Of a DNA stretch of 64,000 nucleotides, positions 1 through 8,458 are shown piece after piece. The translations under genes were made by a program, and so were the position numbers. Each line of letters starts with the position of its first letter. Positions within the stretch are counted from its first letter, which is position 1. The notes beneath the pieces are model-generated. The model was not told where the DNA came from, did no database searches, and saw nothing but the letters and a program-made list of their open reading frames with translations. Source of the stretch: Kibdelosporangium philippinense (GTDB lineage: Bacteria > Actinomycetota > Actinomycetes > Mycobacteriales > Pseudonocardiaceae); the NCBI RefSeq assembly GCF_021390435.2, contig NZ_JAJVCN010000003.1, positions 496,001-560,000 of the forward strand, in the 5' to 3' direction.

Positions 1-3000
1 TTGCTGCCTGAACCGGGTGGGCTGTAGTACCCGGCGACACCGACCGCATACGAGATCCGCGCCGACGCTGCCGTCGGGTCGATGCCGATCGCCTTGAGCG
101 GCACGGGCAGCACGGCCACGTTCGTGTCGAACACGCCGGTGTCCACGTCGCCAAGCGAGCCGTTCAGCGCGACGCGCGCCACCGACGGGGTGCCGGGCTT
201 CGCCAAGTCCACTGTGTTCACCACCCAGACATCCGTGCCGGTGAGCTTCGTCACGGCGGCTTCGAAGTCCCACTTGCCGTCACCGGTCGTGTCGATGTCC
301 ACGTACGGAACCGTGTTGCTGCCGAGGTTGTACCAGTTGCCCCAGGTGGCGATGCCGAACGCGAGGATCGCTTTCTCCGGTTTGCCTTGTTCGACGGCGT
401 GCGGTGCGGTGGACGCAACGCCGACGTATCGGAGGTCGCCGCCCTTGGCCGTGTCGTTGACAGTGCAGCCCTTTGCCAGTTTGCGACGGCACGACGGCAG
501 TTGTGGTGAAGTCGCCTGCAACTGAAGGACGCTGATCAGCGAACGATACGACTCACGGCCTTCGCCTTGATCGAGTCCCTTGCCGCGCAGCGGGAGCAAG
601 GCCTGTTCCCGGCTGTCGAAGCTGACCTGAGGCTCAGCCGTGAGCTTGGCGACGGGCTTTGGCGCCGCATACACCGGAACGCGCAGCGCGGGACCGGACT
701 TCGGCGTCAGCACGAGCCTGCCGGACGCGTCGGCGACGAACTGGCGCGCGTACTCCTCCTGCACGGGCGCGACGGTCGGGTCGATGGTCCGGCGCATCGC
801 GAGCGGATCGTCGACGCGCAACGTGACCGTGACGGACGCGGTGCCGCGCGGAGGCACACGGACGGGGCCGCGCGAGACTTCGTACCGCACGCCAGGAGTC
901 TTGGTGATCTCCTGATAGGCCACCTGGAACTCGGCGGGCGCGCTGCCTTTGTTGACCAGCTTCACGGTCCGGGATGCCGACATGCGGGTGACCGCCTCGA
1001 CCGTGCCGAACGAGACGCTCACCGCGCCAGGCGACTCAAGGACCATCGCGAGCACCTGACTGTCCAAAGCGGACTGTGCATTCACCCGCCCGGCACCGAC
1101 CCTTTGCGGCGCGAGCAAAGTGCCGTTCGGTTCGGTTCGGACATCATCGCCAGCGGTGTTCACCACCGCGGCTTTGACTTCCTCGACGGACCACTCCGGA
1201 TGCGTCTGGCGGACCAATGCGGCGATCCCTGCGACGTGTGGCGCGGCCATCGAGGTCCCGCTGATCACCAAGGTCTGGTTGCCGCTGCCGGACAGCGCCG
1301 ACGAGATGGTGTCGCCAGGCGCGGCCACATCGGGTTTCACGGCCGGGCCGCGTACCCCGCGTGAGGTGAAAGTGCTTGGCGTGTCGTTGATCTCGGGCGA
1401 GTTGCTCTTGTACGCCCCGCGTTTCGACCCGAGCATCCGGACCATCAACGTGCCTGCTTCCAGTGCGGGCAGCAGCGGCTTGGTCGCCGTCGCGGTGAAC
1501 TGGAAGATCGGCAGGCTGTCGATACCGGCGATGCCAGCGTCGAAGTGATCGGTCGCGGACGGCAGCAACACACCAGCAGCACCGGCGGTTTTGGCGTTCG
1601 CGGCGCGACCGGCGGAGCCGCACCGGCGACTGGAGTCCTCGGGAGCCCAGTCAAGCCAGACGAACTTGCCAGCGACCTTGGTCTTGTCGGCTTCGGCGAA
1701 CGGTTTACAACCATCCTTATTGGACTCAGTGGCCATGGTCACCACCGGTTGGGTCAGATCCAGCTTGTCGTATCCCTTGTAGACCATGCCGTACTGACCG
1801 CCCGCTTCCGCCTGCGTTGGAGCGGTCACTTCGACCGCGTCCCGCAGGACAAACGGGTCACGCGTGCTGGCGACGGTCAATGCTTCCGGTGTGTTGCCGG
1901 GCGCGCCGCCGATGTCGTACACGTCGCCGCCGTTGCCGCCCGCGATGACCGAAAGCACGCCGTTGCGGGCCAGTTTGCGCACGAACAGGCTGTCTGGGTC
2001 GTCCGGCGCGCCGAAGTCGCTGCCCAGCGACATGTTCACGACATCAAGGTGATCAGTGAAGTCGCCGTCCGCGTTCGGGTCGAGCGTCCAGTCCATCGCC
2101 TTCGCGGTGAGTTCGGTCGCGCCGAGACAGCCGAAGATCTTGACAGCGTAGATCAGGGCCTTGGGCGCGGAGCCTGGGCCGACTCGCATGTCGTTGGCGG
2201 CTTGGGGCGTGAGTTTGGTGTGGTCGCCGCGAAACGTGGACCCGTCCGCGTTCACGCCATACCCAGCGGCCGTCCCGGCGACGTGCGTGCCGTGATCGCC
2301 ACAGGAGATCGGGTTCAGGTCCGGCGCCGGTGTCTCGGTCCCGAGTCCGCCGGAGGAGTCGTACTGGTCACCCGCGAGATCCGTGCCGCCGACGACTTTC
2401 TCGGTCGGGAAGTAGCTGGGGTCGGTTTTGGTCCGGTCGATCGCGGTGTAAGCGGCCGGTGTTCCTGGGCCACCGAAGGTCGCGTGGGTGTAGTCGACGC
2501 CGTCGTCGACGATGCCGAGCCGGATCTTGTCGCCGAGCTTCCCGGCGTTCTGCCAGGCGTTCAAGGTCTTGGTGACCTGCAGGGCGCTTGAGTTCGTGCG
2601 CGTCTTCGGCACGACCGGGCGGATCGACTGCACCTCGGGCTTCGCCGCCAGCTCGCGGATCGCTTCCGCATCGGCACGGACAACCATGCCCGCGACGGCG
2701 TTTGTGGTGGTGTAGACGAGGTTGGCAGTCGCGTCCCTGGTCTTGAGCGCGCTGGCCAGGGCTGAGGCTGTCCGACCGATCTCGTCGGCGGCTTCACGAG
2801 CCTTCTGCTTGGCCTGATCGCGGTGGCCACCGGCCCTTGTGGACTGTTCATTGTAGACATCCACGGCCGGGCGCCTCGCCAGTTCCACGAACGCGCTCAC
2901 CGGACCGGTGTTCGCCACGCGCGCCGAGACCTTGTCGGTCTGCGCCAGCTGTCTGATCGGGAGGCTGGTCGCCAGCGGAAAATCGCTTGGTTTGCTGATC

Positions 3001-3089
3001 GCGGTGCCCGCGGTCGTCACACTCGCGACGAGCGCGAGCGTGACCGTTGCGATCACCGGACGCCTTCTCCACCCGGTCGGACGGGCCAC
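1..3089 (-). CDS. Secreted S8 (subtilisin-like) serine protease, C-terminus beyond window
   Basis: Secreted endopeptidase of family S8, cut by the left edge after 1029 codons. The GTG start at 3089 gives an Arg-rich n-region (WRRRP) and a hydrophobic signal segment up to about residue 30. An inhibitor_I9-like prodomain follows, roughly residues 40-170. The catalytic triad is visible: Asp about 195 in IVDDGVD, His about 266 in GDHGTHVAG, and Ser about 613 in SGTSMAAPHVAG. The long gap between His and Ser holds a PA-like insertion with a GVLLPSATDHFD segment, as in large subtilases. After the catalytic domain come Fn3-like beta-rich modules. The frame was followed without a stop from 3089 to base 1. 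Its neighbour serA is transcribed in the same direction, but a strong hairpin separates the two. Family assignment is secure; the substrate is unknown. Confidence 0.93.
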   Translation of the reverse strand, partial: MARPTGWRRRPVIATVTLALVASVTTAGTAISKPSDFPLATSLPIRQLAQTDKVSARVANTGPVSAFVELARRPAVDVYNEQSTRAGGHRDQAKQKAREAADEIGRTASALASALKTRDATANLVYTTTNAVAGMVVRADAEAIRELAAKPEVQSIRPVVPKTRTNSSALQVTKTLNAWQNAGKLGDKIRLGIVDDGVDYTHATFGGPGTPAAYTAIDRTKTDPSYFPTEKVVGGTDLAGDQYDSSGGLGTETPAPDLNPISCGDHGTHVAGTAAGYGVNADGSTFRGDHTKLTPQAANDMRVGPGSAPKALIYAVKIFGCLGATELTAKAMDWTLDPNADGDFTDHLDVVNMSLGSDFGAPDDPDSLFVRKLARNGVLSVIAGGNGGDVYDIGGAPGNTPEALTVASTRDPFVLRDAVEVTAPTQAEAGGQYGMVYKGYDKLDLTQPVVTMATESNKDGCKPFAEADKTKVAGKFVWLDWAPEDSSRRCGSAGRAANAKTAGAAGVLLPSATDHFDAGIAGIDSLPIFQFTATATKPLLPALEAGTLMVRMLGSKRGAYKSNSPEINDTPSTFTSRGVRGPAVKPDVAAPGDTISSALSGSGNQTLVISGTSMAAPHVAGIAALVRQTHPEWSVEEVKAAVVNTAGDDVRTEPNGTLLAPQRVGAGRVNAQSALDSQVLAMVLESPGAVSVSFGTVEAVTRMSASRTVKLVNKGSAPAEFQVAYQEITKTPGVRYEVSRGPVRVPPRGTASVTVTLRVDDPLAMRRTIDPTVAPVQEEYARQFVADASGRLVLTPKSGPALRVPVYAAPKPVAKLTAEPQVSFDSREQALLPLRGKGLDQGEGRESYRSLISVLQLQATSPQLPSCRRKLAKGCTVNDTAKGGDLRYVGVASTAPHAVEQGKPEKAILAFGIATWGNWYNLGSNTVPYVDIDTTGDGKWDFEAAVTKLTGTDVWVVNTVDLAKPGTPSVARVALNGSLGDVDTGVFDTNVAVLPVPLKAIGIDPTAASARISYAVGVAGYYSPPGSGS

Positions 3090-3178
3090 GCATGCCTCAC
3101 TCTCCGCGCATTGTTGATGCCGGAAAGCAACCTATCCGCGAATGGCCCAACGACCTAGTACATCCGGCCGAACGTCAG

Positions 3179-3226
3179 CCTCGTGAGTGGTTATGCGTGT
3201 TAGAACACGCATAACCACTCACGAGG
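3179..3226. terminator. Hairpin family copy 1, terminator after serA
   Basis: A 48-bp inverted repeat with two perfect 23-bp arms and a 2-base loop. The outer arm starts CCTCGTGAGTGGTTA and the inner arm carries TGCGTGTT. It lies 21 bp after the serA stop codon and before the protease gene. No U-tract follows on either strand, which is usual for actinobacterial terminators. Four relatives lie at other gene ends in this window (see findings). Confidence 0.8.
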
Positions 3227-3247
3227 GTTGAGCAGGGCGCGGGTTGA

Positions 3248-4846
3248 TCAGGCGTCGAACTGGACCGCGCGGATGTTCGTTGCCGAGATGCTCAGGCCGA
3301 TCGAGTCCAGCACCGAGGCGTCCACCTGGCGGTCGACGCGCAGCAGCATGATCGCGTCGTTGCCGGACTTGGTCTGGCTGATCTGGGCGGCCTCGATGTT
3401 GATGCCTGCCTCACCCAGCAGGGTTCCGACGGTACCCATCACGCCGGGGCGGTCGGGGTACGAGGCAAGCAGCACGGTGCCCTCGGCACGCAGGTCGAAG
3501 CTGCGGCCGTTGAACCCGACGAGCTTCTCGACCTGCGCGAGGCCCGAAACCGTGCCGGACACCGTGATCGAGGCGCCGTCGGCGTAGACCGCGCGCAGGG
3601 TCACCAGGCTGCGGTGGGCCGCGCTCTCCGACTCCTTGACGATGTCGACCTCGACACCGAGCTCCGCGGCAAGGCGCGGGGCATTCACGAACGTCACCTG
3701 GGACTCGACAATGCCGTGGAAAGCGCCGCGCAGTGCGGCAAGCGGCAGGATCGCGACGTCCTCATTGGACAGCTCGCCGCGCACCTCGACGGTGATCGAC
3801 GTCGGCGTGCCACTGCCCGTCGCGGCGAGCACGAGACCCAGCTTCTGGGTCAGCGGCAGGTACGGCCGGACCTCCTCGCCGACCGCGCCACCGGCAACGT
3901 TCACACCATCGGGTACAAAGTCGCCGCGCAGCGCCAGCAGCACGCTCCGGGCGACGTCCGTGCCCGCGCGGTCCTGTGCCTCGGTGGTCGACGCGCCAAG
4001 GTGCGGGGTGACGACGACGTTCGGCAGGCCGAACAGCGGGCTGGCGGTCGTCGGCTCGGTGGCGAAGACGTCGATTCCGGCGCCGCCGACCTGGCCCGAC
4101 TGGATCGCGTCGGCCAGTGCCTGCTCGTCGACAAGGCCGCCACGGGCGGCGTTGACGATGATCACGCCCTTCTTGGTCTTGGCCAGCTGCGCCGCGCCGA
4201 TCAGGCCCTTGGTCTCCGGGGTCTTGGGCAGGTGCACCGAGATGAAGTCGGCCCTGGCCAGCAGCTCGTCCAGCTCGACGAGCTCGATGCCGAGCTGCGC
4301 GGCACGAGCGGCCGAGACGTACGGGTCGTAGGCGATCAACGTCGTGTCGAACCCGGCGAGGCGGGCGGCGAACAGCTGACCGATCTTGCCGAGGCCGACG
4401 ACACCGACGGTCTTGCCGTTGATCTCGACGCCCGAGTACGCGCTGCGCTTCCACGCGCCGCCCTGCAGGCTCTGGTCGGCCGCGGGAATCCGGCGGGCCA
4501 CCGCCAGCAGCAGGCCGACGGCGTGCTCAGCAGCCGAAACGATGTTGGACGTCGGCGCGTTCACCACCAGCACACCGCGCTCGGTCGCGGCCGGGACCTC
4601 GACGTTGTCCAGGCCGACACCGGCACGCGCGACGACCTTCAGGCGCGAGGTCGCGCCGAGCACCTCGGCGTCCACCTGGGTCGCCGACCGGACGAGCAAC
4701 GCGTCCGCGTTGGCCACTTCGGTGAGCAGTGCGGGCCGGTCAGTGCCGTCGACGTGACGGACCTCGACCTCCTCGCCGAACACGTCCAGCACGGACGGCG
4801 CCAGCTTTTCGGCGATCAGAACGACAGGTCGGCTGGTTGCAGTCAC
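3248..4846 (-). CDS. serA: D-3-phosphoglycerate dehydrogenase
   Basis: Catalyses the NAD-dependent oxidation of 3-phosphoglycerate to 3-phosphohydroxypyruvate, the first step of serine synthesis. The 532-aa length matches the long actinobacterial form: substrate and NAD domains (GxGxxG as GVVGLGKIGQLFA, catalytic NAARGGLVDE, and HLGAST near residue 280), an intervening ASB domain, and a C-terminal ACT domain (LLASYPDRPGVMGTVGTLL, about residues 455-530) that usually gives serine feedback inhibition. I chose the GTG at 4846 because a GGAG lies 9 bases upstream and the protein then begins VTATSRPVVLIAEKL. An in-frame TTG at 4861 is possible but less likely. serA normally follows ilvC in this group; here an IS and a DUF397 gene sit between them. 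Confidence 0.96.
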   Translation of the reverse strand: MTATSRPVVLIAEKLAPSVLDVFGEEVEVRHVDGTDRPALLTEVANADALLVRSATQVDAEVLGATSRLKVVARAGVGLDNVEVPAATERGVLVVNAPTSNIVSAAEHAVGLLLAVARRIPAADQSLQGGAWKRSAYSGVEINGKTVGVVGLGKIGQLFAARLAGFDTTLIAYDPYVSAARAAQLGIELVELDELLARADFISVHLPKTPETKGLIGAAQLAKTKKGVIIVNAARGGLVDEQALADAIQSGQVGGAGIDVFATEPTTASPLFGLPNVVVTPHLGASTTEAQDRAGTDVARSVLLALRGDFVPDGVNVAGGAVGEEVRPYLPLTQKLGLVLAATGSGTPTSITVEVRGELSNEDVAILPLAALRGAFHGIVESQVTFVNAPRLAAELGVEVDIVKESESAAHRSLVTLRAVYADGASITVSGTVSGLAQVEKLVGFNGRSFDLRAEGTVLLASYPDRPGVMGTVGTLLGEAGINIEAAQISQTKSGNDAIMLLRVDRQVDASVLDSIGLSISATNIRAVQFDA

Positions 4847-4962
4847 GGCAACGCACTCCAATTGATCATTTCATGATGTGGGAGGAGACCGGGTACGACG
4901 CCGGGCCCGGACAAGCAGGAGTCTAGATCCTCACAGGCACGTTACGAATGAGTTATGCCGCA

Positions 4963-5238
4963 CTACCAAGGCTCGTCGAATTCACCTGCGCGAACACCCT
5001 TGACGAACGCATCCCACTCACTGGGAGTGAACACCAGAATGGTGCCGTCCGGCTCGGTCGACTTACGCATCGCGGTGTACGTGACCCCGTCGCTGTGCTG
5101 CACGAATGCCAGTTCGACGTACTCGCCACCTGGGTCGGCACCCGGTTCGGCGAAGCGCTGCCATTCGGCGTTCGTCAGGTCGAGATTCCCGCGAACATGC
5201 GCTTTGTCGTCATAGATCGGCGCAGTGTCACCATTCAT
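4963..5238 (-). CDS. DUF397 domain protein
   Basis: A 91-aa protein with the DUF397 pattern: an N-terminal W-containing segment, a central VELAFVQHSDGVTYTAMRKS strand, and the C-terminal signature LVFTPSEWDAFVKGVRAGEF. DUF397 proteins are small actinobacterial proteins usually paired with an XRE-type regulator and often linked to development. No such regulator is adjacent, so this is an orphan copy. The ATG at 5238 is preferred; a TTG six codons upstream has no better ribosome-binding site. It lies between the IS-split ilvC hairpin and serA, and its promoter region may be affected by the IS inserted about 55 bp upstream. Confidence 0.85.
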   Translation of the reverse strand: MNGDTAPIYDDKAHVRGNLDLTNAEWQRFAEPGADPGGEYVELAFVQHSDGVTYTAMRKSTEPDGTILVFTPSEWDAFVKGVRAGEFDEPW

Positions 5239-5259
5239 AAGCGCTAGGTATAGCAAAAA

Positions 5260-5292
5260 CCCTCGTGAGTGTTTTCGCCGGTTCTAACCGGC
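5260..5292. terminator. Hairpin family copy 5, left part (split by IS)
   Basis: CCCTCGTGAGTGTTTTCG followed by CCGGTTCTAACCGGC. This is the left part of a hairpin whose other arm is at 6877-6899. Removing the IS and one copy of ACCGGC restores a perfect hairpin of the same family. Confidence 0.85.
5287..5292. repeat. Target-site duplication ACCGGC, left copy
   Basis: ACCGGC directly flanks the left IS end and is repeated at 6877-6882 on the right. A 6-bp direct repeat at both ends is the footprint of the insertion. Confidence 0.85.
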
Positions 5293-6876
5293 CTGGTGTT
5301 TTAACGTTGTGAGGGCATGGTGGGCAGGGCCGTCGCGGAGCGGCGGCCCTGCTTTCGTTGCTGGGTTTAGGTTTTTGTCACTGGACGGACGATGCGATGC
5401 CGCGTCGCGGGGATGGATGTATGCCCTGTCGGGCGGCCCGGACCGGGCCGTGAAGGTTTTCGCGGTTTCGCCGGAGATCCCAGGCGCGGGTGAAGCCCAC
5501 GAAACCCGCGTTTGACCCGTAGCGGGCTGAGCGGTCCCCGGCGTCGTTCCCAGGACAGTCGCTGATCGGCGATGAGCCCACGCGCCAGGACCAGGTGAAC
5601 ATAAGCCACAGCCACCAGCCAACTCCACCGCTCGGCTTGCTCGGGGCCACGCACTCGAGGGCGGGTCCAAGCCAGGTATTGCTTGAGGAACCGGAAGAGG
5701 TGCTCGATGCCGTAACGGCGCAGATACGCCCGCCACACCCGGTCAAGATCGAACGAGCCCTCAGGCCCGGTCCAGAACAACCACATCGGCGGGTACGCCG
5801 GGTCGGCCGAACACACCCAGACCACACTGCCCCGGGTCACCGGGCGGGAGTACCCGGGCCGGTAGCCAGGTTCCCGCAGTGCCGCCGATTCCGAGGCACG
5901 CGGGTGCATCCCATGCCACACCGACACACTCACCGCGGCCCGCCCAGGCTCGGCGGGCACCGCGAGGTATTCGTCCGGGTCACGCCAGCTACGGCGATCG
6001 GACAGTTTCATCTTTGGCCCGTGCACTCGCGGCCGCCCGATCGTGCCTGGTTCCCGCGGCGGCGGATCGGCCATCACCACCGCGTCCTTACGCAACCGGA
6101 CCACGATCTGCACCCGCTCGCCGGTCAACCGGCCACCCAGATACACCGGGCTGTAGTCCCCGTCAGCACACACAATCGGAACCAGACCACCACCATCATC
6201 ACCACCGTCCGGGTCCCGGTCGGCAGCCACCTGCTTCAGCAACGCCTCGATCTGCCCGACAGCAACCACATTGTGGTTCTCACCCACCGCGATACGCGCC
6301 ACCGCCACCGGCGACGCCCACGACGAACCGCTCGTCCCGGTCGCGGCCAGCCACTGAAACCACCAGCCCGGAGTCACCACCCCGCTGCCACCGCCAACAT
6401 CCTTGCCCGCGTCGTAGTTCAACGTCCGGTCCGGGCTGGTCGGCGCATCCGGACGCGGCCACTGCGAACAATCCAACGCGAACACCAGCCCCGAGGACCG
6501 ATCCACCACACCCGCCAACACACCCGCCAACACCGCGGCGTCGATCCGGCCCCGATCCAACGCGGCATACACACTGCCATGCCCACGCCGCAACACCGGC
6601 TCCAAGCTTAGATACGGCAACGACTCCAACCGGCCCGGATGACACAACAACGCGTCCACCATCTCGAACAACACATCCGGCCACCTCGTGAACGACTCAT
6701 ACACCGCCCGGCGGAACCGCCGCAGCCGCCGGAGTTGGCCTACAAGGGATCCATCAGGCACACTGCCAGACACGGCCACCGCTTTCGTGATCAAAGTTCT
6801 GTGGAAGGAACCAAGATCATCGAGCGGTGGCCGCCTCCATGTCAAAGATCAACCACCCGGAACGTTAAAACACCAG
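5293..6876 (-). mobile_element. Insertion sequence, 1584 bp, DDE transposase, inserted in the ilvC terminator
   Basis: The ends are perfect 16-bp terminal inverted repeats, CTGGTGTTTTAACGTT at 5293-5308 and its complement at 6861-6876. The 6-bp direct repeats ACCGGC flank the element. A single transposase gene fills it on the minus strand. The insertion lies inside one hairpin of the terminator family described here. The element looks intact: the ends match, the target duplication is perfect and the transposase has no stops, which suggests a recent insertion. Confidence 0.92.
5367..6845 (-). CDS. IS transposase, IS4-superfamily-like
   Basis: A 492-aa DDE transposase. Candidate catalytic residues: first Asp in ALDCSQWPRPDAP (about residue 150), second Asp in CADGDYSP (about 232), and Glu in YGIEHLFRFLKQYL (about 395), the last resembling the Y-(2)-R-(3)-E-(6)-K signature region of IS4-type enzymes. 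The C-terminus is rich in Arg, Pro and Lys. The first codon is TTG at 6845; a GTG about 25 codons later is an alternative. The exact IS family was not determined. Similar transposases are common in actinomycetes. Confidence 0.88.
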   Translation of the reverse strand: MTWRRPPLDDLGSFHRTLITKAVAVSGSVPDGSLVGQLRRLRRFRRAVYESFTRWPDVLFEMVDALLCHPGRLESLPYLSLEPVLRRGHGSVYAALDRGRIDAAVLAGVLAGVVDRSSGLVFALDCSQWPRPDAPTSPDRTLNYDAGKDVGGGSGVVTPGWWFQWLAATGTSGSSWASPVAVARIAVGENHNVVAVGQIEALLKQVAADRDPDGGDDGGGLVPIVCADGDYSPVYLGGRLTGERVQIVVRLRKDAVVMADPPPREPGTIGRPRVHGPKMKLSDRRSWRDPDEYLAVPAEPGRAAVSVSVWHGMHPRASESAALREPGYRPGYSRPVTRGSVVWVCSADPAYPPMWLFWTGPEGSFDLDRVWRAYLRRYGIEHLFRFLKQYLAWTRPRVRGPEQAERWSWLVAVAYVHLVLARGLIADQRLSWERRRGPLSPLRVKRGFRGLHPRLGSPAKPRKPSRPGPGRPTGHTSIPATRHRIVRPVTKT

Positions 6877-6899
6877 ACCGGCGAAAACACTCACGAGGG
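6877..6899. terminator. Hairpin family copy 5, right arm (ilvC terminator remnant)
   Basis: ACCGGCGAAAACACTCACG plus AGGG completes the arm begun at 5260. It begins 4 bp after the ilvC stop codon. With the IS in place the two arms are about 1.6 kb apart, so the hairpin can no longer form as a local terminator for ilvC. Confidence 0.85.
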
Positions 6900-6903
6900 T
6901 TGA

Positions 6904-7917
6904 TCAGGCGGTTTCCGTGATGGGCCGGTCCACCCAGGACATCAGGCCACGCAGTGTGCGGCCGACCTCCTCGATCGGGTGCTGCTCGCCCTCGGCCTGC
7001 AGCTTGGTGAAGTTCGGACGGCCGGCGGCGTCCTCGCCCACCCACTCCTTGGCGAACGAGCCATCCTGGATCTCACCGAGGATCTTGCGCATCTCCTCCT
7101 TGACCGCTGGCGTGATCACGCGCGGGCCACGGGTGACGTCGCCGTACTCGGCGGTGTCGGAGATCGAGTAACGCATCCGGGCGATGCCGCCCTCGTACAT
7201 CAGGTCGACGATCAGCTTGAGCTCGTGCAGCACCTCGAAGTACGCGATCTCCGGCGCGTAACCGGCCTCGGTGAGCACCTCGAAACCGGCCTGCACCAGC
7301 GCGGTCGTGCCGCCACAGAGCACGGCCTGCTCGCCGAAGAGGTCCGTCTCGGTCTCTTCCTTGAAGGTCGTCTTGATCACGCCCGCCCGGCTGCCGCCGA
7401 TGCCCTTGGCGTACGCCAGTGCGATGGCCTGCGCGTTGCCGGTGGCGTCCTGCTCGATCGCGATCAGCGCGGGCACGCCCTTGCCGTCGACGAACTGGCG
7501 GCGGACCAGGTGGCCAGGGCCCTTCGGGGCGACCATGAAGACGTCGATCTCGGGCGCGGGCTGGATCAGGCCGTAGCGGATGTTGAAGCCGTGCCCGAAC
7601 GCGATCGCGTTGCCTGCCTGCAGGTTCGGCGCGATCTCCTCGTCGTAGATCTTCTTCTGCTTGGTGTCCGGCGCCAGCAGCATCACGATGTCCGCCTCGG
7701 CCGACGCCTCGGCCGGGGTGAGCACGCGCAGGCCCTGCTCCTCGGCCTTGGCACGGGACTTCGAGCCCTCCTGCAGGCCGATCCGCACGTCCACACCGGA
7801 GTCACGCAGGCTCAGCGCGTGCGCGTGGCCCTGGCTGCCGTACCCGATGACCGCGACCTTCTTGCCGCTCAGTACACCGAGGTCCGCGTCATCGTCGTAA
7901 AAGATCTCGACACTCAT
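6904..7917 (-). CDS. ilvC: Ketol-acid reductoisomerase (NADP+)
   Basis: Isomerises and reduces acetolactate (or acetohydroxybutyrate) to the dihydroxy acid, step 2 of valine and isoleucine synthesis. It is a class I enzyme of 337 aa. The Rossmann motif is GYGSQGHAHALSL near residues 24-36. Mg-binding acidic segments are DLFGEQAVLCGG and ELKLIVDLMYEGG. The C-terminal ends SWVDRPITETA. The start is ATG 7917 (MSVEIFYDDDADL) or ATG 7923 two codons earlier; an AAAGGA lies 10 and 4 bases upstream respectively, favouring 7917. It is third in ilvB-ilvN-ilvC, 34 bp after ilvN. Its downstream hairpin is split by an IS. Confidence 0.97.
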   Translation of the reverse strand: MSVEIFYDDDADLGVLSGKKVAVIGYGSQGHAHALSLRDSGVDVRIGLQEGSKSRAKAEEQGLRVLTPAEASAEADIVMLLAPDTKQKKIYDEEIAPNLQAGNAIAFGHGFNIRYGLIQPAPEIDVFMVAPKGPGHLVRRQFVDGKGVPALIAIEQDATGNAQAIALAYAKGIGGSRAGVIKTTFKEETETDLFGEQAVLCGGTTALVQAGFEVLTEAGYAPEIAYFEVLHELKLIVDLMYEGGIARMRYSISDTAEYGDVTRGPRVITPAVKEEMRKILGEIQDGSFAKEWVGEDAAGRPNFTKLQAEGEQHPIEEVGRTLRGLMSWVDRPITETA

Positions 7918-7951
7918 GCTCATTGATTCCTTTATCAACCTGTGGGGTTCT

Positions 7952-8458
7952 TCAGCGAACGGCCGTCGCGGTGATCGAGCGGGGACCGCGGCCGATGGCG
8001 ACCATTCCGGACTGCACCATCTCACGCACGCCATAGGGCTCGAGCATCCGGCGCAGCGCCTCGATCTTGTCCGCCGTCCCGGTCGCCTCGATGGTCAGCG
8101 CCTCCGGTGAGACGTCAACCACCTTGGCACGGAAGAGCTGCACCGTTTCCAGCACCTGGCTGCGCACGGTCGCGTCCGCGCGCACCTTCACCAACAACAG
8201 TTCGCGCTGGACCGCGGAACCCCGTTCGAGCTCCACGATCTTGATCACGTTCACCAGCTTGTTGAGCTGTTTTGTCACCTGTTCGAGTGGCAATTCGTCG
8301 ACTGCGACCACGATGGTCATCCTGGACACGTCTGGGTGCTCGGTCGGTCCGACGGCGAGCGACTCGATGTTAAAGCCGCGCCGGGAGAACAGACCCGCAA
8401 CGCGAGCAAGCACACCCGGCTTGTTCTCGACCAGGACGCTCAGTGTGTGGGTGGACAT
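7952..8458 (-). CDS. ilvN: Acetolactate synthase small (regulatory) subunit
   Basis: A 168-aa regulatory subunit of acetohydroxyacid synthase that binds branched-chain amino acids and controls the catalytic subunit. The N-terminal ACT domain (TLSVLVENKPGVLARVAGLF, residues 5-24, with RGFNIESLAVGPTE) is followed by the conserved C-terminal ALS_ss_C region. Its ATG shares one base with the ilvB stop codon (TGATG), so the two are very likely translationally coupled. Length and order are typical for Actinobacteria. Confidence 0.97.
   Translation of the reverse strand: MSTHTLSVLVENKPGVLARVAGLFSRRGFNIESLAVGPTEHPDVSRMTIVVAVDELPLEQVTKQLNKLVNVIKIVELERGSAVQRELLLVKVRADATVRSQVLETVQLFRAKVVDVSPEALTIEATGTADKIEALRRMLEPYGVREMVQSGMVAIGRGPRSITATAVR

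Noticed and set aside
4847..4962. Additional small gene or riboswitch upstream of serA
   Set aside because: No open frame with a start signal and no clear conserved hairpin in these 116 bp.
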